In this document: piece by piece, positions 58,371-64,000 of the stretch
How positions within the stretch are numbered: position 1 is the stretch's first letter
Layout of the letters: each line of letters starts with the position of its first letter
From: Planctomycetia bacterium
Lineage (GTDB): Bacteria > Planctomycetota > Phycisphaerae > UBA1845 > Fen-1342
Assembly: GCA_015709575.1 (NCBI GenBank)
Contig: CP054190.1
Location: 3,594,616 to 3,658,615, forward strand
Direction: 5' to 3'
Length of the DNA stretch: 64,000 nucleotides
Notes under the pieces: model-generated
The model's input: only the letters and a program-made list of their open reading frames with translations
Told to the model about the DNA's origin: nothing
The model's database searches: none
Translations under genes and position numbers: made by a program

Positions 58371-59552
58371 ATGAGTGCGACGATCGAGCAGGAGATTGCG
58401 CCGGGAGCGACGGATCCGGCGCTGACGCCGATCCGGGGAAAGGTGCTGGCCGGCGAGCGACTGACGCACGCCGACGGCGTGGCGCTCTTCTCCACCCGCG
58501 ACATCTTCACGCTCGGCGAGCTGGCGAACCTGGCGCGCGAGCGGCGTCACGGGCGGACCGCGTACTACAACATCAACCGCCACGTGAACTACACCAACTT
58601 CTGCGTGCTGAGGTGCAAGTTCTGCTCGTTCTACCGCAGCCTCGACGGGCGCAGCGGGCTGACGCCGGTGTCGAACACGACGGGGTATGAGTATTCGCTG
58701 GACGAGATCCTGGGCATCGCCGAGCAGGCCGTCGCGGCCGGGGCGACCGAACTGCACGTGGTCGGCGGGCTGCACCCGCGCCTGCCGTTCGATTTTTACA
58801 CGACGTTATGCCGCGAACTGAAACGCCGCTGTCCGCAACTTCACATCAAGGCTTTCACGGCGATCGAGATCATCCACTTTACGCGCATCGCCAAGCCGCG
58901 GATGAGCATCCGCGAGGTGCTGACGGCGCTGCGCGAGGCGGGGCTGGACAGCCTGCCGGGCGGCGGCGCGGAAATCTTCGACGACCGCGTGCACGCGGAG
59001 GTCTTCAAGAGCAAGGTCGGCGAGTCGGGCTGGTTCGACGTGCATCGCGAGGCGCACGAACTGGGCATCCCCAGCAACGCGACCATGCTCTACGGCCACG
59101 TCGAAACCGTCGCGGAGCGCGTGACGCACCTGATCAAGCTGCGTGCGCACCAGGATGAATCGCTGGCGCGGCGGAAGTCCGCGTTTCAGACGCTGATTCC
59201 GCTTTCCTTCATCCCGGATGACAGCGCCCTGGCGGACCTGCCCGGCCCGACCGGGCTGGATGACCTGCGCACGCTGGCGGCGTCGCGGCTGATGCTGGAC
59301 AACTTCGCGCACGTCAAGGCGTTCTGGATCATGCAGACGCCGAAGCTGTCGCAGGTGGCGCTAAGCTGGGGGGTGGATGACTTTGACGGAACGGTGGTCT
59401 GGTACGACATCACCAAGCGCGAGGGGCAGGGCACCACGCGCCAGGAAATGACGGTCGATCAGATCCGGCGGCTGATGCGCGAGGCGGGCTGCGCCCCGGT
59501 GGAGCGCGACACGCTCTATCAACCCGTGATTCGAAACGAAAGGCCGCTTTGA
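58371..59552 (+). CDS. mqnE: Aminofutalosine synthase MqnE
   Basis: A 393-residue radical SAM enzyme from ATG 58371, GGGAG upstream. The cluster motif is CVLRCKFC (C78, C82, C85), followed by ELHVVGGLHPRLPFDFYT and the long TIM-barrel. MqnE converts 3-[(1-carboxyvinyl)oxy]benzoate with SAM to aminofutalosine, a step of the futalosine route to menaquinone. Length and motif order fit MqnE better than the related MqnC. No other mqn gene is in the window. The stop codon almost touches that of the small convergent gene at 59554. Confidence 0.93.
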   Translation: MSATIEQEIAPGATDPALTPIRGKVLAGERLTHADGVALFSTRDIFTLGELANLARERRHGRTAYYNINRHVNYTNFCVLRCKFCSFYRSLDGRSGLTPVSNTTGYEYSLDEILGIAEQAVAAGATELHVVGGLHPRLPFDFYTTLCRELKRRCPQLHIKAFTAIEIIHFTRIAKPRMSIREVLTALREAGLDSLPGGGAEIFDDRVHAEVFKSKVGESGWFDVHREAHELGIPSNATMLYGHVETVAERVTHLIKLRAHQDESLARRKSAFQTLIPLSFIPDDSALADLPGPTGLDDLRTLAASRLMLDNFAHVKAFWIMQTPKLSQVALSWGVDDFDGTVVWYDITKREGQGTTRQEMTVDQIRRLMREAGCAPVERDTLYQPVIRNERPL

Positions 59553-59553
59553 A

Positions 59554-59859
59554 TCAGCTCGGCCGCAGGCCGATCGATTCCGCCGTCACCACGATGCGGC
59601 AGCCGGCCGGGTCGCGCAGCGACACCTTCACCCGCCCCTTGCGCTTGAGCGCGTCGCGCTCCGACTCGCTGGCGATGTAGAGCACTTCGGCCTGCACCTT
59701 GCGGTCGCCCTTGAAGAACATTTCCTGCAAGCGCTTCTTGACCGAGGTGCTGGTGCGCTGATTGTCGTCATCCCATTCGGACCAGGCCGGCACCGGACCG
59801 GGCTTGAGCACCGAAACCTTCGTACCGGCCGTCAGAGACTGCGCAGACGCCTTCAGCAT
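59554..59859 (-). CDS. Conserved-looking small protein of unknown function
   Basis: A 101-residue basic protein. ATG 59859 is chosen because GGAGGG lies 7 nt upstream. It has alternating beta-like segments: TKVSVLKPGPVPAWSEWDDD, VQAEVLYIASESERDALKR, RVKVSLRDPAGCRIVVTAE. I recognise no family. It converges with mqnE and is followed by a 350-bp gap before corA that I cannot assign. Confidence 0.65.
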   Translation of the reverse strand: MLKASAQSLTAGTKVSVLKPGPVPAWSEWDDDNQRTSTSVKKRLQEMFFKGDRKVQAEVLYIASESERDALKRKGRVKVSLRDPAGCRIVVTAESIGLRPS

Positions 59860-60211
59860 GTACAAACCCTCCGCGCGCGGGATCAACCGCAGCGACGCAG
59901 AACTTCAACTCGCGATACGGGGGGAGACGACGGGCTGTTACAGGCTGCCCGCCGCCGAAGTGGGTTGCCCCGCTCCAACGCTGGCGACAGCATACGACCC
60001 CGGCCCACGAGATTCAACAACTTTTTCTCAAGTTTGGCGGTTCATGCCGCCCGCCGCCGGTCCCGACGCGGCGATCAGGCCGCCTCCTGCGGCTGCGCCG
60101 GTTGGCGGAAATTCCTGCGCCGGGCGGATACCCTGCACACCCGGCGCTGTGCTCGGTGTCCTGTACAAGCGGACCGCATCGCACCGCCGGCTTCCCGCGC
60201 AGGAGTACACG

Positions 60212-61387
60212 ATGCGCCGGCCGCGACCCAATCGACCCGCCCGCAAGCGTCACCGCCACGCCGAGCCGGGGGCCGCGCCCGGCACCCTGATTTCGGCGCC
60301 GGGCGCAGCGCCGCCGGCACTGCATCTGATGGCGTACGGCGGATCGGAGTTTCACGAGGCTCGGCTGGAGTCTGCGGCGCAGTTGGCGGATTTTCGCGGG
60401 CGCTACCGCGTGCTGTGGCTGGATGTCGAGGGCGTCGGTCACGTTGCGACGCTGGAACAGATCGGGGCGGCCTTCGGCCTTCACCACCTGGCGCTGGAAG
60501 ACGTCACGCACACGGCGCAGCGGGCCAAGTTCGAGGCGTATGACGACCACGACTTCATCGTGGCGCGGATGGTCTACGCGCACGAGGGGGCGGCGGAGAC
60601 CGAACAGCTTGCGCTTTTCCTCGGACCGGATTTCGTGCTGACGTTCCAGGATGGCAAGCCGCACGACTGCTTCGACCCGCTGCGCGAGCGGCTTCGGAAG
60701 CGGCATGGGCGGATCCGCGACCTGGGGGCGGATTACCTGGCCTATTCGATCCTCGACGCAGTGGTGGACAGTCACTTTCCGGCGCTGGAGCGGATCTCGG
60801 ACCGGCTGGATGAGATCGAGGACCAGGTGCTCGTAACGCCGACCCGCGACGCGGCCATGCGCATCCACTCGCTGAAGCGCGAGCTGCTGACGCTGCGCCG
60901 CGCGACGTGGCCGCTGCGCGAGGTGTTCAACGTGATGACCCGCGACGAATCGCCGCGGATCTGCGGCGAGACGCGGCTGTTCCTGCGGGACTGTTATGAC
61001 CACGTCGTGCGGCAGATGGACCTGATCGAGACCTACCGCGAGATGTGCGCCGACATGATGGACCTGTACCTGTCGGGCGTGAGCCAGCGGATGAACGAAG
61101 TGATGAAGGTGCTGACGCTGATCGCGACGATCTTCCTGCCGCTGACGTTCATCGCCGGCGTCTACGGCATGAACTTCGACCCGGATGCGTCGCCGTGGAA
61201 CATGCCGGAGCTGCGCTGGTACCTGGGGTATCCGTTGTCACTGGCGCTGATGGCGGCGACGACGATCGGAATGCTCGTGTACTTCCGTCGAAAGGGGTGG
61301 ATCGGGGCGGGGCGCAAGCCCGGGCACGGCGGGACGCCCCCCGATGGGGGAGTGGCCGGCACGCCTGCCGATAGAAACCACAGGTAG
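60212..61387 (+). CDS. corA: CorA-family divalent-metal transporter
   Basis: A 391-residue transporter from ATG 60212 with AGGAG upstream. The cytoplasmic domain, about 40-310, begins LHLMAYGGSEFHEARL and contains VLWLDVEGVGHVATLEQIGAAFGLHHLALEDV. The signature YGMNF is at 318-322, at the end of the first membrane helix, and the second helix LSLALMAATTIGMLVYFRRKGW closes the protein. It imports Mg2+ (or Co2+/Ni2+) as a pentamer. The first 35 residues are basic and extra. It stands alone, downstream of a 350-bp gap with no clear riboswitch. Confidence 0.95.
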   Translation: MRRPRPNRPARKRHRHAEPGAAPGTLISAPGAAPPALHLMAYGGSEFHEARLESAAQLADFRGRYRVLWLDVEGVGHVATLEQIGAAFGLHHLALEDVTHTAQRAKFEAYDDHDFIVARMVYAHEGAAETEQLALFLGPDFVLTFQDGKPHDCFDPLRERLRKRHGRIRDLGADYLAYSILDAVVDSHFPALERISDRLDEIEDQVLVTPTRDAAMRIHSLKRELLTLRRATWPLREVFNVMTRDESPRICGETRLFLRDCYDHVVRQMDLIETYREMCADMMDLYLSGVSQRMNEVMKVLTLIATIFLPLTFIAGVYGMNFDPDASPWNMPELRWYLGYPLSLALMAATTIGMLVYFRRKGWIGAGRKPGHGGTPPDGGVAGTPADRNHR

Positions 61388-61520
61388 CGCCGCACAGAGA
61401 CATAACCGCGCCGGCTGCGACCCGGCTAAGCGTGCAGCCCGGGCGACGTTTCCGTCACCCGGGCTGCGAGGTACCGATGGGTTCAATCGCCTGCCGGCGG
61501 CGCCAGCGGCGAATCAGACC

Positions 61521-63149
61521 TTAGTGCATGTGGCCGTGGTGCCCGCCGCCCTTCTTCTCTTCCTTCTCTTCCTTGATCTCGCTGATCGCCGCGTCGGTCG
61601 TCAACAACAGGCCCGCCACGCTCGCCGCGTTCTGCAGCGCCACGCGCTCGACCTTCAACGGCACGATCACGCCCATCTTGATCAGGTCGCCGTACTCTTC
61701 CGTCAGCGCGTTGTAGCCGAAGTTGCCCTTGCCCTCGGCCACCTTCTGGCACACGATCGAGCCGTCCAGCCCCGCGTTCTCCGCGATCTGGCGGATCGGC
61801 GCCTTGAGCGCCCGGCGGACGATGTCCACGCCGGTCTTCTGGTCGCCCCTGGCCTTCTTGACGGCCGCGTCCAGCACCGCCTCGCAGCGCAGCACGCTCA
61901 CGCCGCCGCCGGGCAGGATGCCCTCCTCGACCGCGGCGCGGCAGGCGTGCAGGGCGTCCTCGACGCGGGCCTTCTTCTCTTTCATCTCCACCTCGGTCGC
62001 CGCGCCGACATTGATCTGCGCCACGCCGCCGCTGAGCTTCGCCAGGCGCTCCTCGAGCTTCTCCCGGTCGTAGTCGCTGGTGGTGTTGTCGATCTGGGTC
62101 TTGAGGGCGTCGATGCGGGCCTTGATCTGCTTGGTGTCGCCCGCGCCCTGGATGATCGTGGTCGTTTCCTTCTCGATCACGACGCGCTTGGCGCGACCGA
62201 GGTCGCCCAGCGTGATCTTCTCCAGCGAGAGGCCGAGATCCTCGAAGATCGGCTTGCCGCCGGTGAGGATCGCGATGTCCTCGAGCATCTCCTTGCGACG
62301 ATCGCCAAAGCCGGGGGCCTTGACGGCCGCGCACTGCAAGATGCCGCGCAGCTTGTTGAGCACCATCGTCGCCAGGGCCTCGCCTTCCACGTCCTCCGCG
62401 ATCACCAGCAGCGGCTTGCCGGACTTGGCGATCTGCTCCAGCAGCGGCAGCAGATCCTTCACGCTGCCGATCTTCTTCTCAAAGGACAGCACGAACGGAT
62501 TGTCGAGCTGCACTTCCATCGATTCCGGCTTGTTGATGAAGTGCGGCGAGATGTAGCCCTTGTCGAACTGCATGCCTTCGACGATCTCGACGGTCGTGTC
62601 GAGCGACTTGCCCTCTTCGACCGTGATGACGCCATCCTTACCGACCTTCTCCATCGCTTCTGCGATCTTGTCGCCGATCTCGCGATCCTGGTTCGCCGCG
62701 CACGTCCCCACCTGCGCGATCTGTTCCTTGCCCTTCACCGGCGTCGCCATTTCGCGGAGCGCATCCACAACCGCGTCCACCGCCAGGTCCACCCCGCGCT
62801 TCAGGTCCATCGCGTTCGCGCCGGCCGCCAGGTTCTTCAGCCCCTCCTCATAGATCGCCTCGGCGTACACCGTGGCCGTGGTGGTGCCGTCGCCGGCGAC
62901 CGTGCTGGTCTTGCTGGCGACCTCCTTCACCATCTGAGCGCCCATGTTCTCATACGCGCCATCGAGCTCGATCTCCTTCGCCACCGTCACGCCGTCCTTC
63001 GTAACGGTCGGAGCGCCGAATGACTTTTCGATCACGACGTTCCGCCCGCGCGGCCCGAGCGTTACCTTGACGGCCTTGGCGAGCGTCGAAATCCCGCGAC
63101 GAATCGCCTCGCGGGCTTCCATGTCGAATGCGATCTGCTTGGCAGCCAT
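61521..63149 (-). CDS. groEL: Chaperonin GroEL
   Basis: A 542-residue chaperonin from ATG 63149 ([19 protein letters not shown]), GGGAG upstream. Hallmarks: [28 protein letters not shown] (nucleotide-binding Asp), [20 protein letters not shown], and LPGGGVSVL. The C-terminal tail is GGGHHGHMH instead of the usual GGM repeat. groES is not adjacent, and no CIRCE element is visible in the 350 bp upstream. Planctomycetes often carry several groEL copies; this may be a non-operonic one. Confidence 0.97.
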   Translation of the reverse strand: MAAKQIAFDMEAREAIRRGISTLAKAVKVTLGPRGRNVVIEKSFGAPTVTKDGVTVAKEIELDGAYENMGAQMVKEVASKTSTVAGDGTTTATVYAEAIYEEGLKNLAAGANAMDLKRGVDLAVDAVVDALREMATPVKGKEQIAQVGTCAANQDREIGDKIAEAMEKVGKDGVITVEEGKSLDTTVEIVEGMQFDKGYISPHFINKPESMEVQLDNPFVLSFEKKIGSVKDLLPLLEQIAKSGKPLLVIAEDVEGEALATMVLNKLRGILQCAAVKAPGFGDRRKEMLEDIAILTGGKPIFEDLGLSLEKITLGDLGRAKRVVIEKETTTIIQGAGDTKQIKARIDALKTQIDNTTSDYDREKLEERLAKLSGGVAQINVGAATEVEMKEKKARVEDALHACRAAVEEGILPGGGVSVLRCEAVLDAAVKKARGDQKTGVDIVRRALKAPIRQIAENAGLDGSIVCQKVAEGKGNFGYNALTEEYGDLIKMGVIVPLKVERVALQNAASVAGLLLTTDAAISEIKEEKEEKKGGGHHGHMH

Positions 63150-63498
63150 GACTTGCATCTCCCTGAATGAGGCCGACGTCTGCCGCCGGCCGATTGGCAC
63201 CCGTCATTGCCCGTTTTCAACGCCGCCCAGTCCGCCGCACTCGCGGCCGATCCGAGCTGCGTCAACCGGCGGAAGGCCGTGCTTCGCGGCCCGAGGTCTG
63301 CGACCAGTGCGCAGACCGCCCTCACCCCGTGAAATATCACGCCGCGTGCCACCCTCGAGCGACCGCCGCACAATTGGTAAGCGCCTGTCTATAAGAGAGT
63401 TGAGTGGAAGCGCCCCGGAGACTGCGATTCCTGATCGCGCGCTTCCGCTGTCAATCTGGCAGCCCGGATTGGCACCCCCGCCCGGATGGGTGACGCCG
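63150..63498. other. Gap upstream of groEL
   Basis: No gene, repeat copy or clear promoter. A TATAGA hexamer on the minus strand near 63395 has no good -35 partner. Confidence 0.4.
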
Positions 63499-64000
63499 TC
63501 AGGTCACCCGGATCGGCGGCATCACGCCGCTCGGCGCGGGATGGGCGCGACAATTCAGCGTGTGCGCGAGCAGTTCCAGCGCCTCGACCAGCCGCGGTCC
63601 GGGCCGACTGAAATGGGCATTACCGTCAAACACAAACACCCGCCCCTCACGAACGCATCGCAGCCCGGCCACTGCCGGCTGCCCGAGGAACTCCGGCACG
63701 TCCTGCAACGTGCGTAGCGCATCAAACCCACAGCACGCGATGACAAGCTCGTCCGGATCCGCCGCGACAATCTCGCGCAACTCAATCCGCCTCGACCGAT
63801 CACCAGGCCGCGCCAGCGGTTCACTCCCGCCGGCCAGTTCGACCAGCTCCGGCGTCCAATGCCCGGATGAGTACAGCGGATCCAGCCACTCCAACACGAC
63901 CACCCGCCTCGGCGGCGACGTCGGCCGCGGAGAGCCGCACGGATAGCGGCCCCCACCGCTGCTGCGTGCTCGCACCCGCTCGATCCGCATTTCGAGCGCC
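63499..64000 (-). CDS. Cobalamin-binding-type periplasmic protein, 5' end outside window
   Basis: At least 167 residues of the C-terminal part of a helical-backbone substrate-binding protein; the frame is open to the window edge, so the start is missing. The segment [61 protein letters not shown] is the lobe linker and second lobe of BtuF-like proteins, with the LEWLDP...[11 protein letters not shown] signature. It would deliver vitamin B12 or a related corrinoid to an ABC importer, if the missing half has a signal peptide. Its own family tends to lack permease neighbours, and none is visible here. Confidence 0.8.
   Translation of the reverse strand, partial: ALEMRIERVRARSSGGGRYPCGSPRPTSPPRRVVVLEWLDPLYSSGHWTPELVELAGGSEPLARPGDRSRRIELREIVAADPDELVIACCGFDALRTLQDVPEFLGQPAVAGLRCVREGRVFVFDGNAHFSRPGPRLVEALELLAHTLNCRAHPAPSGVMPPIRVT

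Noticed and set aside
59860-60211. Magnesium riboswitch upstream of corA
   Set aside because: I could not find the paired elements of an M-box or mgtA leader; the leader is short and unstructured by eye.
63150-63498. CIRCE operator upstream of groEL
   Set aside because: No TTAGCACTC-N9-GAGTGCTAA-like inverted repeat is present.

Overview
The window is a 64 kb, GC-rich bacterial chromosome segment that looks planctomycetal, most likely Phycisphaerae-like. I infer this from a LEPR-XLL-type secretion motif on a giant RTX-repeat protein (46134-50672), a dockerin-like C terminus on a secreted beta-helix protein (54238-55923), an ECF sigma factor followed by a WD40 Ser/Thr kinase (4545-8889), the futalosine menaquinone enzyme MqnE, a bacterial topoisomerase VI B subunit, and many secreted proteins of unknown function. 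No ribosomal RNA or other decisive taxonomic marker is present. Two tRNA genes are present: Gly(TCC) and Val(TAC).

Layout. 1-3.9 kb: edge-truncated terminase-like gene, tRNA-Gly, a lipoprotein, a hypothetical membrane protein, tRNA-Val. 4.5-11 kb: sigma factor, kinase, Top6B. 11-18.4 kb (minus): PolX translationally coupled to a GT2-GT4 fusion, and a GT9 enzyme with a coiled-coil tail. 18.7-24.7 kb: Flp pilin, a small membrane ORF, a DsbD-like protein with permuted domain order, a matrixin-type metalloprotease. 25-27.7 kb: two decayed insertion sequences, IS4-like and IS5-like, both with clear ends. 27.7-42.7 kb: tyrosine-phosphatase-like lipoprotein, secreted repeat protein, aquaporin, FecR-domain protein, HD and HDOD proteins, an ATP-grasp/PIG-L pair, type 4 uracil-DNA glycosylase, a phosphoesterase and a GT2. 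42.7-50.7 kb: nucleoside deaminase, a Y1/HUH transposase of the REP-associated (RAYT) type between repeat arrays, GT2, and the RTX protein. 51.8-64 kb: NrdR with an ATP-cone partner, MBL-fold hydrolase, beta-helix protein, membrane permease, MqnE, CorA, GroEL, and the start-truncated end of a cobalamin-binding-type protein.

The most striking property is in the gaps between genes. Most gaps over about 300 bp, and some shorter ones, carry several families of short hairpin repeats (called A/F, B, C, D, E and G here). In families B, C, D and A/F, copies that differ do so on both stem arms, so pairing is kept. Family B (stem GCATGCYYACGCGG, loop AGTA, flank CCACC) has at least 17 copies, is amplified in arrays on both sides of the RAYT-type transposase, and is the target of the IS4-like insertion. 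A REP/RAYT-like system with several hairpin families is the best candidate here for an undescribed system.

Functional groupings are modest. The sigma factor and kinase probably form a signalling pair. NrdR and the ATP-cone protein probably respond to nucleotides together. The glycosyltransferases at 12.8-18.4, 41.9 and 44.6 kb and the ATP-grasp/PIG-L pair suggest surface glycan synthesis. DsbD and the secreted Cys- or Ca-binding proteins fit an elaborate cell envelope. Functions are read from motifs only; no database search was possible.
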